Notes under the pieces: model-generated | Told to the model about the DNA's origin: nothing | Database searches by the model: none | Seen by the model: the letters and a program-made list of their open reading frames with translations, nothing else | Shown: piece by piece, positions 1-8,837 of the stretch | Numbering within the stretch: position 1 is the first letter of the stretch | How the letters are laid out: each line of letters starts with the position of its first letter | Origin: Lachnospiraceae bacterium | GTDB lineage: Bacteria; Bacillota_A; Clostridia; Lachnospirales; Lachnospiraceae | NCBI GenBank assembly: GCA_016287765.1 | Contig: JAEEWS010000016.1 | Span: forward strand, 1 to 49,228 | DNA: 49,228 nucleotides | Reading direction: 5' to 3' | Position numbers and translations under genes: made by a program

Positions 1-536
1 ACATAGGTCCTTTCTTTCGGAAGTCCGCACTCTGCAAGGTACCTTCTTGCATGCTCCGAGTACGCCATGTTCACATCAGAAATAATGTCTACGATCCTGC
101 GGTTTGTTTCCTCAGGCAGGCACTCGTCTTTGCAACGGTTCCCCGCTTCCATGTGAAAGATCGGGATGTGAAGCCTCTTTGCCCCGATCGCAGAGAGGCA
201 ACTGTTGGTGTCTCCAAGGATCAGAAGAGCATCAGGCTTGATCTGTGCCATAAGTTTGTATGCAGAATCAATAATGTTACCCATGGTCTCGCCCAGGTCG
301 CTTCCCACAGCATCGAGATACACTTCAGGTTCCTCGAGCTTCAGATCCTTAAAAAAGATCCCGTTCAGATTATAATCATAATTCTGCCCGGTGTGCGCCA
401 GGATACAGTCAAAAAATCTCCTGCACTTCTTGATCACAGCGGAAAGCCTGATGATCTCAGGTCTCGTCCCCACAATGATCAGGAGTTTCAATTTACCGTT
501 ATTCTTAAAACTTACATCCGAAAAATCCGTTTTCAT
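1..536 (-). CDS. capG: UDP-GlcNAc 2-epimerase family protein, CapG/FnlC-like (3' part outside window)
   Basis: Likely the last step of UDP-N-acetyl-L-fucosamine synthesis, the C2 epimerisation of the talose-configured intermediate left by CapE and CapF. The start is inferred at 536, only 2 bases after the CapF stop codon. The visible 178 residues show the GTRPE motif of the WecB-type GT-B epimerases near residue 23, a HTGQNYD motif, and further on GDTNS and HMEAGNR. The reading frame is open to the window edge, so about half of a normal 370-380 residue protein is missing. Taken alone it could be any WecB-family epimerase; the CapE-CapF context makes the FucNAc role most likely. Confidence 0.85.
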   Translation of the reverse strand, partial: MKTDFSDVSFKNNGKLKLLIIVGTRPEIIRLSAVIKKCRRFFDCILAHTGQNYDYNLNGIFFKDLKLEEPEVYLDAVGSDLGETMGNIIDSAYKLMAQIKPDALLILGDTNSCLSAIGAKRLHIPIFHMEAGNRCKDECLPEETNRRIVDIISDVNMAYSEHARRYLAECGLPKERTY

Positions 537-538
537 TT

Positions 539-1735
539 TCACACCTTTTCAAAAAAAGTATCCGGTCTGTCGGGATCAAAGCATTCGTTTGCCCACATGA
601 GCGTTATCAACTCTCTTGTATCAGATAAGTTAATGATGTTGTGGGTGTATCCGGGAAGCATATGCACGGCGGTCGGTCTCTCCCCGTTCACTCTGAATTC
701 CAATGTTTCGTATTCTTTTCCCGTTTCGGGGTCTGTCCCTATTCTTCTTTCCCGGATAAGTGCCTCACCCGAGACGACTATAAAGAATTCCCATTTTGAG
801 TGGTGCCAATGCTGCCCCTTTGTAACTCCGGGCTTGCTGACGTTTACGGAAAACTGTCCGCCCGAAACCGTTTTCAGAAGCTCCGTAAAGCTGCCTCTGT
901 CGTCTTCATTTTTCTTAAGCTCAAAAGCTGCCTTTTCCTTCGGAAGATAGGAAAGGTACGTCGAGTAAAGCTTCTTCGCAAAAGAACCATTCGGTATCTC
1001 AGGCACGATCAGAGTCTTTTCCTGATCTCTGAAGCTGTAAATGAGATCAACGATATCTCCGAGCGTAGCTTTGTGAATCGGCTCGATCCTGTAAAGATCA
1101 CCAGCTTCTTGGACAGTCTCTCCGATCCTTCCCTCAAGAATGTCAAGCATCCCTTTTACCAGATCATCGATGTACAAAAGTTCAAGTTCTGTCGCTCTGT
1201 CATTTACCGTGATCGGAAGATCATGCGCTATGTTGTTGCAAAATGTGGCAACCGCGGAATTGTAATTTGGGCGGCACCATTTTCCGAAAAGGTTTGGGAA
1301 GCGGAAAATCCACACTGTCGCTCCCGTTTCCTTACTGTAACCTTTAAAGAGCTGTTCCCCCGCAAGTTTGGATTTCCCGTACTCGGAATCCTTAAATCTG
1401 CCTTCAAGGCTTGCCTGAGCAGAAGAAGAAAGCATCACATGACATTTGTTTCCATACTTCTTTAACGTGCTCAGAAGTTTTTCTCCGAACTCAAAGTTTC
1501 CTTCCATGAACTCGGTCACTTCTTTCGGTCGATTGACCCCTGCCAGATTGAAAACAAAGTCAGCCTCAGCGCAGTATTTATCAAGCTCAGCCGAAGTGCC
1601 GTCCTTATCAAACTCAAAGATCTCTTCAATTTTAAGCCCCGGTCTTGTCCTGTCCTTGTTGTCTCGTAAGTTTTTTAAAGCCTCAACAAGATTTGTTCCG
1701 ACAAAGCCCTTCGCTCCGGTCACAAGAATCTTCAT
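539..1735 (-). CDS. capF: CapF-like UDP-sugar reductase with C-terminal cupin
   Basis: Predicted to reduce the 4-keto hexose product of CapE to UDP-N-acetyl-6-deoxy-L-talosamine with NADPH. The 398 residues split into an N-terminal short-chain-dehydrogenase domain (Gly-rich TGAKGFVG at residues 7-14 and a YGKSK catalytic Tyr/Lys motif) and a C-terminal cupin of about 110 residues with a QHWHHSKWE metal-binding motif and a later PGYTHNI motif. This SDR-plus-cupin layout and the length match CapF of Staphylococcus aureus and FnlB/WbjC. It follows capE by 9 bases and precedes capG by 2, so the three are co-translated. Function is confident by architecture and context. Confidence 0.93.
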   Translation of the reverse strand: MKILVTGAKGFVGTNLVEALKNLRDNKDRTRPGLKIEEIFEFDKDGTSAELDKYCAEADFVFNLAGVNRPKEVTEFMEGNFEFGEKLLSTLKKYGNKCHVMLSSSAQASLEGRFKDSEYGKSKLAGEQLFKGYSKETGATVWIFRFPNLFGKWCRPNYNSAVATFCNNIAHDLPITVNDRATELELLYIDDLVKGMLDILEGRIGETVQEAGDLYRIEPIHKATLGDIVDLIYSFRDQEKTLIVPEIPNGSFAKKLYSTYLSYLPKEKAAFELKKNEDDRGSFTELLKTVSGGQFSVNVSKPGVTKGQHWHHSKWEFFIVVSGEALIRERRIGTDPETGKEYETLEFRVNGERPTAVHMLPGYTHNIINLSDTRELITLMWANECFDPDRPDTFFEKV

Positions 1736-1744
1736 AAGATCATC

Positions 1745-2794
1745 CTAAATCTCAAATTTACCCTTTAAAGCATCCTGAATGTAAGTGAGTTCCAGAAGCT
1801 TTTTCTTAACGCCTTCTATGTCCAAAAGTTCAGTATTGTTGGAATTAAATTCCGTAAGCGTTGAACGCTTCACATCGCCTTTGGTAAAGTACTTGTCGTA
1901 ATTTAAGTTTCTGCTGTCGCAGGGAACACGGTAGAAGTTTCCCAGATCCTCGGCTCTTGCGCATTCCTCGTTGGTAAGAAGTGTCTCGTACATCTTCTCT
2001 CCGTGACGGACACCGATCGTTTTAATGTTCTTCTTGTCTCCGTCAAAGAGTTCGCAGACAGCTTCCGCCTGAGTCTGTATCGTACACGCGGGAGCCTTCT
2101 GTACCAGAATGTCTCCGCTCTCGCCTTTTTCAAACGCAAAAAGCACCAGATCAACCGCCTCTTCAAGAGACATTATGAATCTGGTCATCTTCCCGTCCGT
2201 GAGCGTGATGGGATTTCCGTTTCTGATCTGATCGATCCAAAGAGGGATGACAGAGCCTCTGGAACACATTACATTTCCGTATCTTGTGCAGCAGATCTTT
2301 GTTTTTTCCGGTGAAACTGTCCTCGACTTTGCAACAATGACTTTTTCCATCATTGCCTTGCTCGTTCCCATGGCATTTACGGGATACGCTGCCTTATCCG
2401 TGGACAGGCATATAATCCTCTTAACCCCTGCTTCAATGGCTGCAGTCAGAACATTTTCCGTTCCCAAAACGTTTGTCTTAACAGCTTCTATCGGAAAGAA
2501 TTCACACGAGGGAACCTGCTTTAACGCAGCGGCATGGAAAATGTAATCAACTCCGTGCATAGCATTTCTTACCGACTGAATGTCTCTCACATCTCCGATG
2601 TAAAACTTGATCTTTTCGGCGACTTCGGGCATCTTTGCCTGATACTCGTGTCTCATGTCATCCTGCTTTTTTTCATCTCTTGAAAAGATCCTGATCTCCC
2701 CGATGTCGGTATCAAGGAATCGGTTCAAAACAGCATGGCCGAAGGACCCCGTTCCTCCCGTGATGAGAAGTGTTTTATTTGTAAAAATACCCAT
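1745..2794 (-). CDS. capE: UDP-GlcNAc 4,6-dehydratase/5-epimerase (CapE/FnlA-like)
   Basis: First enzyme of UDP-FucNAc synthesis, an inverting dehydratase that makes UDP-2-acetamido-2,6-dideoxy-L-arabino-4-hexulose. It is a full-length 349-residue extended SDR: NAD-binding TGGTGSFG near residue 12, and a STDKA plus MGTSKAMMEK region in which Met and Lys stand in place of the usual Tyr-x3-Lys, as known for CapE/FlaA1-type dehydratases. The start has a GGGAG ribosome site. It is separated from the upstream ABC transporter by 69 bases holding a good promoter, so capEFG may have its own transcript. The inverting type is not the PglF-type dehydratase needed for bacillosamine. Confidence 0.94.
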   Translation of the reverse strand: MGIFTNKTLLITGGTGSFGHAVLNRFLDTDIGEIRIFSRDEKKQDDMRHEYQAKMPEVAEKIKFYIGDVRDIQSVRNAMHGVDYIFHAAALKQVPSCEFFPIEAVKTNVLGTENVLTAAIEAGVKRIICLSTDKAAYPVNAMGTSKAMMEKVIVAKSRTVSPEKTKICCTRYGNVMCSRGSVIPLWIDQIRNGNPITLTDGKMTRFIMSLEEAVDLVLFAFEKGESGDILVQKAPACTIQTQAEAVCELFDGDKKNIKTIGVRHGEKMYETLLTNEECARAEDLGNFYRVPCDSRNLNYDKYFTKGDVKRSTLTEFNSNNTELLDIEGVKKKLLELTYIQDALKGKFEI

Positions 2795-2830
2795 TTACCG
2801 GTCTCCCTTTTTATCTGTACAATCTATATA

Positions 2831-2859
2831 ATTATATTCCTTTTCATGCGTCCCCGCAA
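2831..2859 (-). promoter_or_regulatory. Candidate internal promoter for capEFG
   Basis: On the minus strand, TTGCGG (2854-2859) is followed by a 17-base spacer and a perfect TATAAT (2831-2836). It starts 4 bases beyond the stop codon of the ABC transporter gene and ends 36 bases before the capE start. The -35 box matches consensus at only three positions. Confidence 0.6.
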
Positions 2860-2863
2860 CTGT

Positions 2864-4597
2864 TCATCGCTCTCTCGTGATCTTCCCATCAGCAACTCTG
2901 TAAACAATGTCACAGCCCTCTATCGTCTGCAGACGATGGGCAATGATGATCATTGTCTTCTTTCCGTGAAGGCTGTTGATGGATTCCATAATAGCTGCTT
3001 CCGTCTCATTATCCAGTGCAGAAGTTGCTTCATCAAAGACAAGAAGCTTGGGATTCTTGTACAACGCTCTTGCAATACCCACTCTTTGCCTCTGTCCTCC
3101 CGAAAGTCGGACACCGTTTGAGCCTATTCCAGTATTTATTCCTTGGGGCAACTCTCTTACGAAATCAGCAAGCTGAGCTTCTTCAAGTGCATACCAAACC
3201 TGATCATCATCTATATCTTTTTCTTTAATTCCAAAGGCCACATTTGCTCTGATAGAATCATCTATCATGAAAATGCTTTGAGGGATGTAGCCGATCATTT
3301 CAAGCCATGAACTGTAATTGGTCATAACATCAACCCCATCGCACAGTACCTGTCCTGATTCGGGTTTAAGAAGTCCAAGCATAACATCCACGGCAGTTGT
3401 TTTTCCTGCTCCTGAAGTTCCGACAATTCCTACGGATTTCCCAATAGGAACAGACATATCCGCATTTTTTAAAACCTGCTTATTACTGTTCGGGTACTTG
3501 TATTCTATTTTTGATAATATAACCTCTTCATTAAACTCCAGAGGATCTCCTGAATTTATCTCCTCAATGTTTTCTTCACTGGAATTCAATATATCAAGGT
3601 TCTTGATCAGACTCTCAACGGCAGGTCCCGAGTACGTGATCTCATTAACCGCGCCGACGATCCTGTTTGCACCCGGCATCAGTTTTAAAGCTGCCATTGC
3701 AAATGCTCCCAGCGTAGGGATCAACGTCTCAAGTTCTCTGCCCCTGTAGATCATTATTCCGATCAGAGCAAGAATAGCACTGACACTTGTCATTTCGATC
3801 ATTAGGCGGGGGATGTTTCCCAGCACGATACTCTTCTTTTCGACACTGATAAGTTTTCTGCCGTTTAAAGAATAATTGTATTCAAAAAAGTCTTCCTTAT
3901 TGGTTACTTTGATCTCTTTTATTCCATTCATTGCCTGCAGCATCCATTTTCCGGTTGCGGAAGAATACACCTGATACTCCCGGCCGCTTTTTCTGTATAT
4001 CGGTCTGACAACTTTAATGATCACCAATACCATCACAAGCATAATGACTGCCATAAAACAGGATATTACAGGATCTATTATGAAAATGGTTACGGTTACC
4101 GCCAGTGAAACAATCGTTTCCGTCCCCATCATCAAAAGTGTCGAGATCAACGCATAAGTTCTGCTGACATCTCCGGAGATCATTCTCATTACCTCTCCGT
4201 TATCGGCATTTAAAAAGAATTCATACGGTCTTTTTAAAAACGACTTTAGGATCTTTTGTTGCGTAGCAAATCTGTTATTGCAGATAAATCGTGCCTGGAC
4301 GTAGTACTCCAGGATCATGTACAGATCTTTCGTAACAAACACCACGATCAGTGCAAATATGCACGCTACGACGAACGTTCTGTGAGAATGAAGATCCAAC
4401 AATTCACAAACCCACTTTACGATCTCATTTTTTTCAATAATATCCGGTTGCATTATTCCTTTCATCAGAGGCAACATTAATGATACACTCATAGCTTCAA
4501 AGAAAGCCCCGATGACCATCATAACAAATAATACCATTATTCTGATCTTTTGAGGCCTGTTAAGAATCTTTGACAGATTTTTTAATACCGACGCCAT
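2864..4597 (-). CDS. ABC exporter, PglK/MsbA-like lipid-linked oligosaccharide flippase
   Basis: A half-transporter of 577 residues: an N-terminal membrane domain with about six hydrophobic segments (residues ~18-310), then a nucleotide-binding domain with Walker A GTSGAGKTT, a Q-loop GYIPQS, signature LSGGQRQR, Walker B LLVFDEATSALD and H-loop IIAHRL. This fused type IV exporter layout is that of MsbA and of PglK, which flips undecaprenyl-pyrophosphate oligosaccharides. Its place between a glycosyltransferase and nucleotide-sugar genes, together with PglC/D/E-like genes in the same operon, favours a glycan flippase over a drug exporter. No Wzx-type flippase is seen in this operon, which supports the role. 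The substrate cannot be read from sequence. Confidence 0.85.
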   Translation of the reverse strand: MASVLKNLSKILNRPQKIRIMVLFVMMVIGAFFEAMSVSLMLPLMKGIMQPDIIEKNEIVKWVCELLDLHSHRTFVVACIFALIVVFVTKDLYMILEYYVQARFICNNRFATQQKILKSFLKRPYEFFLNADNGEVMRMISGDVSRTYALISTLLMMGTETIVSLAVTVTIFIIDPVISCFMAVIMLVMVLVIIKVVRPIYRKSGREYQVYSSATGKWMLQAMNGIKEIKVTNKEDFFEYNYSLNGRKLISVEKKSIVLGNIPRLMIEMTSVSAILALIGIMIYRGRELETLIPTLGAFAMAALKLMPGANRIVGAVNEITYSGPAVESLIKNLDILNSSEENIEEINSGDPLEFNEEVILSKIEYKYPNSNKQVLKNADMSVPIGKSVGIVGTSGAGKTTAVDVMLGLLKPESGQVLCDGVDVMTNYSSWLEMIGYIPQSIFMIDDSIRANVAFGIKEKDIDDDQVWYALEEAQLADFVRELPQGINTGIGSNGVRLSGGQRQRVGIARALYKNPKLLVFDEATSALDNETEAAIMESINSLHGKKTMIIIAHRLQTIEGCDIVYRVADGKITRER

Positions 4598-4603
4598 TTA
4601 ATC

Positions 4604-5827
4604 CTATCTCCTATCAAACGAAATATCTTTTAAGATCCGGTCGCATTGACTGTTAACGCTGTAGTGGTCTTTCAAGTATTTGAAGCTTCTGTTACCCAAC
4701 TTTTTCAGATCTTCATCCCTCATCTCATTTACATTTCTTACAAATCCCGTCACCCCGTTACTTCCGCACCATCTTCCGAATCCGCCGTCCGTTATGACCT
4801 TGCCGATATCGGTGCTCAGATCGGTTGCTGCCAGCACAGGCAGCTTTGCCTGCATGTAGCTTAATATCCTGCTCGGAAAGTTCGGTATAGTAAACCTGTA
4901 ATCCAGAAAGATGAGCCCGACGTCGCAAGCTGCCACCAATCTGTCGTACTCTTCACGGGGCAATTTTCTTATCAGCTTCACGTTTTCCTGTCCGCTTTCA
5001 TTAATGAATCTCTCCAGCAAACCGTACTCTGTGCCGTCTCCGACGATAAGGAAAAAGACATTTTTGACATCTTTGCATTTCTTAAGGCATTCTATGACAA
5101 ACGGAATTCCCTGGGGTTTCCCGAGATTCCCTCCGTAAACAAATATTGTCCTGTCTTTGGGAAGATCGTATTTTTCTCTCAGTTCTGTTCTTGTTTCTTC
5201 ATCAATGCTATTATCGATGACTTCAACAGAATTGGGGCTGACGGTAACTATCGACGGATCTACGGCCGGGTTATGCCTGATCAGATAATCTGCGTTGGCT
5301 TCGCTCATGCATCCGATCCTGTCGGAAAGCCTGTAAAGCTTTTTTTCTTTGTTTCTGAAGTATCTGTACAACAGTCCTCTGATTCCAAAGGTCCGAAGTA
5401 TCCCGATGTCCACAGCATTTTGAGGAAAAATGTCCTTAAGCAGCAGATAAGTTTTTGCACCGTCTCTCTTTTTTACAAACCTGATTGCGCTTAGAAAAGT
5501 GATCGGAGGAGTGCAATAAAGAACGAGATCAAATCTTACATCTTTTAGTTCCTTCTTAATTGCTTTGATCAGAATACTTCCGATCGTGATCGTACTGATC
5601 CCTTTTTCGATAATGTTTGTTTTTTGGATGTTTCCGATCACAGGCTTTAAAATGAAAGCTCCGTTCTCTTCTATTTTACAAGCCTGAACACCCTTTCTTC
5701 TTTCGCTTGGTGAAACAACGTAAATATTGTGTCCGCGTCTTTTGAATTCCTCCAAAAGATCCGTATTTATGCTGTGGTAATTCACCAGACTGTCAAAATC
5801 ATCCAGTGTGAAGTATAAGATGTTCAT
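4604..5827 (-). CDS. GT4-type glycosyltransferase (WbuB/FucNAc-transferase-like)
   Basis: Probably adds one sugar, perhaps FucNAc, to the growing lipid-linked glycan on the cytoplasmic face. The fold is GT-B: an N-terminal half with VNYHSINTDLLEEFKRRGH, and a nucleotide-sugar-binding half with YGGNLGKPQG, VGDG and a P-S-R-x-L-S-Y-M-Q region typical of GT4 enzymes. The open frame reaches 5860 through a TTG codon, but the ATG at 5827 has an AGAGG ribosome site 9 bases upstream and begins the conserved fold directly (MNILYF), so I take 5827. The protein is then 407 residues. It lies 6 bases upstream of the ABC flippase. Donor and acceptor are not determined. Confidence 0.85.
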   Translation of the reverse strand: MNILYFTLDDFDSLVNYHSINTDLLEEFKRRGHNIYVVSPSERRKGVQACKIEENGAFILKPVIGNIQKTNIIEKGISTITIGSILIKAIKKELKDVRFDLVLYCTPPITFLSAIRFVKKRDGAKTYLLLKDIFPQNAVDIGILRTFGIRGLLYRYFRNKEKKLYRLSDRIGCMSEANADYLIRHNPAVDPSIVTVSPNSVEVIDNSIDEETRTELREKYDLPKDRTIFVYGGNLGKPQGIPFVIECLKKCKDVKNVFFLIVGDGTEYGLLERFINESGQENVKLIRKLPREEYDRLVAACDVGLIFLDYRFTIPNFPSRILSYMQAKLPVLAATDLSTDIGKVITDGGFGRWCGSNGVTGFVRNVNEMRDEDLKKLGNRSFKYLKDHYSVNSQCDRILKDISFDRR

Positions 5828-5873
5828 ACTATGCATCCTCTTATAGCTGTTAAAACTCAACGTTTGTCTCAGA

Positions 5874-7082
5874 TCATTTTATTACAATTGTTCTTGTAAG
5901 ATGTCCGGTCAGATCATATCCATCCCATAGAAGATCAAAATCCATGGTTTTCCCGACGGGTACGATACGGTCGATGCCCTTTGCTCCTTTTTCAAGCAGC
6001 GGCAAAAGCATTTCTTTGTCACCGATATATGCAATGGTCTGGCAATGTTTATCATTGCATAAGGGAAAGATCTCCGTGATATCATCACAGTCGTATTCCA
6101 AAAAGAAACCGCTGTTATCTTTGTATTCCATAAGATCTTCATCGATCCTGTCAACCTTCACACGAACTATCAGATTGTCCTTACCATTGCAGACCTTGAC
6201 TTCTTTTGCCGCTGCCAGAACAAATGTTTTGGTCAGCTTGTTAACTGCCTGTATCGGTTGAAAATGGTATTTTTTTTCCGCAAGATCATGCTCCGATGTC
6301 CAAAAGCTTTCTTTTGCCTCATCTTTACGGCTTCCTGTCCAGACAACGAGCCGAGGGCTGGTACATGCATTCTGATCCGTCAAAAATGTATCGTTGTAAA
6401 AATCTTCTGCGATCTTTTCCATGTTTTCAGATGCCATATACTTATCCGAGTCAATAACAGCGATCGAATAGCGGTCTGCAAATGTCACTTCACCGGATCT
6501 TGGCGGTAAAGGAGACTTTCTCAATTCCTCTATCGTATTATCTCCGCCCCAAACCACTCTGACGTCAGCCATGGAGCTGAAAATGTCATTAATGCTTTTT
6601 TCTCTTCCATACCTTACACAGGTCACGTAAGGTTTCATTTTTTCCTGTTTGTCCAAAGCCTTGTTAAATGCTTCCGTAATAAGACGAACCTGTTCAAAGT
6701 CCTTGCTCGGAACGCGGACAATGTTTGCATTTCCGCACATAAGGCCGCTTGCAAGACTGTAGGCAAAATTAACGGGAACGTTGGACGGAGCAATGTGAAA
6801 CACAACCCCCTTGCCAATTCGGTACTCTTTGGATGAGAAGCGTTCTTTAAGTTTTAAAACCGATGCTTTACGGATCCAGAAGCCAAAAGTAATGACATCG
6901 GGAAACGCTTTGCACCTCTTGTCCTTCATGATCTCTGAAGAAACATCGTTTAAAAAATCCGTCACTTCATCCGAAAAAGGCTTCAGCGCAACAACAGTCC
7001 GGACTTCCGACAATATGTCCGCAGATCCCGTAAGATATTCGATATTGTTTAAAACATCAGAATTTGGCTGCATATGTGTCAC
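5874..7082 (-). CDS. LuxC-like acyl thioester reductase
   Basis: Predicted NADPH-dependent reduction of an acyl thioester to an aldehyde. The 402-residue protein has the aldehyde-dehydrogenase-like LuxC fold: a nucleotide-binding stretch at about 94-125 (VVFHIAPSNVP through NIVRVPSK) and the motif QNACTSPR with the predicted catalytic Cys240. In bioluminescent bacteria LuxC reduces fatty acid delivered by LuxE; here LuxE is the overlapping upstream gene (26 bases), but no luciferase genes are visible. The frame starts with GTG at 7082; ATG at 7073 is an alternative, and neither has ideal ribosome-site spacing. Context suggests the aldehyde feeds glycan chemistry; the natural acyl group is unknown. 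Confidence 0.88.
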   Translation of the reverse strand: MTHMQPNSDVLNNIEYLTGSADILSEVRTVVALKPFSDEVTDFLNDVSSEIMKDKRCKAFPDVITFGFWIRKASVLKLKERFSSKEYRIGKGVVFHIAPSNVPVNFAYSLASGLMCGNANIVRVPSKDFEQVRLITEAFNKALDKQEKMKPYVTCVRYGREKSINDIFSSMADVRVVWGGDNTIEELRKSPLPPRSGEVTFADRYSIAVIDSDKYMASENMEKIAEDFYNDTFLTDQNACTSPRLVVWTGSRKDEAKESFWTSEHDLAEKKYHFQPIQAVNKLTKTFVLAAAKEVKVCNGKDNLIVRVKVDRIDEDLMEYKDNSGFFLEYDCDDITEIFPLCNDKHCQTIAYIGDKEMLLPLLEKGAKGIDRIVPVGKTMDFDLLWDGYDLTGHLTRTIVIK

Positions 7083-8151
7083 TGCACCCCCTTATCTCGG
7101 CATTTGCAAGACGTCCCTCTATCTTAAAATACTTTCCTTTTCTTCCGCAAGGGCAGTCGTCTATGCCTTCAATAACACCTTCATCTTCTGTCAGCAGGCT
7201 GTGTCCGGGATAAGATTCGGGTATCGTAGAAACCACCTGAATGATCCCCTTCTCACCGATATTGCATTCACTGAAATCGTACGCTCTTCTTGTGATCACA
7301 TCAGAAAAGATCGAAGCATGCAAATGTCCGCATTCGCATTCCATGTAAATGCAGCCTGTCTGTTCCGCCATGCCGTAATAGTCATGAATGCGATGCAACC
7401 CGCAAGCCTCTTCCAGTCTTTTGTGAAATTCATCATGACTCACTGCTTCTGAGATCAGTTTTTTCCATCCACCGCCATGTATGAGGATCCCGTTTGAGAG
7501 GTCAAAGGTCACGCCCTCTTTACGAAGTCTGAGCAGCTCCTTGTAAAAATGCTGCCACACCATAAAAGTAAAGCCAAACAAAAGGATCTTTTGCCCCTTA
7601 AATCTCTCCAAAAATTCCTGAACTGCATCGACATTCAATTTCATATCGTCATCGAGCGCATAGATCTTCTTTGAACCAAAAATAGAGAAGCCGAGAACTC
7701 CTGCTCCTCTTGCGGTGAACATCGCCCTGTCTTTAACCACACTCGGGCAATCGATTATAATCATGGGCATACGATCGGAGCCTATAAGATCCGACACGAT
7801 CTTTACCATTGTTTTCTGCTGATTTGCCGCAGTCGTGCGGTCAAGAAAGATCCTGCTGACGGCCTGACCTGTTGTTCCCGAAGAAGTCATCGTCTTTACA
7901 ACATCCTCTTTTTCAACGGATCTGAGTTCCATCTCCTTAAAAAGCCGCACAGGCAAAAAAGGGATCTCTTTATAAGATGAGATCTCATCGGGATCGACTT
8001 GAGCAGCTTTCAGCATACGCGCGTATTCACCGCATTTTTCGCAGTGAAGCTTTGTTAACCCCACAAGTCTTTCTGTCAACATCTTTTCCTTTTCATCCTT
8101 ATCCAATGAAAAGGGGGAAATTGTAATCAAATCATCAAAGTTCTTTAGCAT
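7057..8151 (-). CDS. LuxE-like acyl-protein synthetase
   Basis: Predicted to activate a carboxylic acid as acyl-AMP and hold it on a cysteine for transfer to LuxC. It is a member of the adenylate-forming LuxE/PaaK-like family: phosphate-binding loop TSSGTTGQ at 89-96, YYGMAEQTG near 260, and a C-terminal RGCSDT motif in which Cys356 matches the acyl-accepting cysteine near the C-terminus of Vibrio LuxE. CEKCGEY, CECG and CPCG pairs may bind a metal. Length (364) is normal for LuxE. It overlaps the thioesterase stop codon (ATGCTAA arrangement) and the LuxC start, so the three genes are translationally coupled. Confidence 0.9.
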   Translation of the reverse strand: MLKNFDDLITISPFSLDKDEKEKMLTERLVGLTKLHCEKCGEYARMLKAAQVDPDEISSYKEIPFLPVRLFKEMELRSVEKEDVVKTMTSSGTTGQAVSRIFLDRTTAANQQKTMVKIVSDLIGSDRMPMIIIDCPSVVKDRAMFTARGAGVLGFSIFGSKKIYALDDDMKLNVDAVQEFLERFKGQKILLFGFTFMVWQHFYKELLRLRKEGVTFDLSNGILIHGGGWKKLISEAVSHDEFHKRLEEACGLHRIHDYYGMAEQTGCIYMECECGHLHASIFSDVITRRAYDFSECNIGEKGIIQVVSTIPESYPGHSLLTEDEGVIEGIDDCPCGRKGKYFKIEGRLANAEIRGCSDTYAAKF

Positions 8152-8837
8152 ATGCCCATCTTATCCTTAATTATCTTTCCGATCTCCTCACAATGATCAA
8201 GCAAGAAGAAATGATTTCCGCTGAACTCAAAGTACTCGCAGGAGAAATAACTGTCCCACTGTTTCATCTCCGTTAAGGGCGTGTCCGTTTCCGAGTAAAA
8301 GATCGTAGCAGGTACTTTTGCTCCGATCTTAAGATCTTCAAATCTGTATTTTCCTATTATGGAATAGTCGGCCTTGTAGATCGGAAGATAAGTTCTCCAG
8401 AACACCCTGTTTCCGATCAGACGTTCCGGAACTGCCCCGAAACGGATCGTTCTTTCCTTTACCCATTCATCCGATGCATCCGCCGAGTAACCCTGCAGTT
8501 CTGATTTTGAGTGCGGTTCGTGTGCTGCCAAAAACACGTTTTTCGGCAAAGGCATACCGTTATCCGTTATCCTCTTAAGGACCTCCACCAACGTGATCGC
8601 CCCCATGCTGTATCCAAAAAGAGAATAATCATTTCCGTCATACGCTTCCTTAAACAGTTTGAACATATCATCGGCGAGCTCGGCAAAATCATTGTAAAAC
8701 GGTTCTTTATGACGCTGACCGTGACCGGCGTACTCAAATCCAACAACGTCGATCTCTTCGAGAGGATCTTTCAATACATTGAAAAAATCCGCCGTCCCGC
8801 CTGCATATGTAAAACAAAACAACCGGTCATGCTTCAT
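8145..8837 (-). CDS. Type II thioesterase (GrsT/TEII-like alpha/beta hydrolase)
   Basis: A 230-residue alpha/beta hydrolase of the family that removes acyl groups from phosphopantetheine carriers in non-ribosomal peptide and polyketide systems. Visible are the N-terminal FTYAGG, the GHGQR stretch typical of the family, the nucleophile motif GYSMG with Ser77, and a C-terminal SGNHFFL motif with the catalytic His. In the lux operons of luminous bacteria the acyl supplier is the thioesterase LuxD; here this unrelated thioesterase fills the same place next to LuxE and LuxC. It could release free acid from the ACP for LuxE, or proofread the carrier. Start and stop overlap both neighbours. Confidence 0.88.
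   Translation of the reverse strand: MKHDRLFCFTYAGGTADFFNVLKDPLEEIDVVGFEYAGHGQRHKEPFYNDFAELADDMFKLFKEAYDGNDYSLFGYSMGAITLVEVLKRITDNGMPLPKNVFLAAHEPHSKSELQGYSADASDEWVKERTIRFGAVPERLIGNRVFWRTYLPIYKADYSIIGKYRFEDLKIGAKVPATIFYSETDTPLTEMKQWDSYFSCEYFEFSGNHFFLLDHCEEIGKIIKDKMGIC

Noticed and set aside
51..950. A 299-codon open frame on the plus strand
   Set aside because: It lies opposite capG and capF, whose motifs are unmistakable; no ribosome site or recognisable domain.
5874..8837. Bioluminescence (lux) operon
   Set aside because: LuxC- and LuxE-like genes are present, but no luxA, luxB or luxD, and the neighbours are glycan genes.
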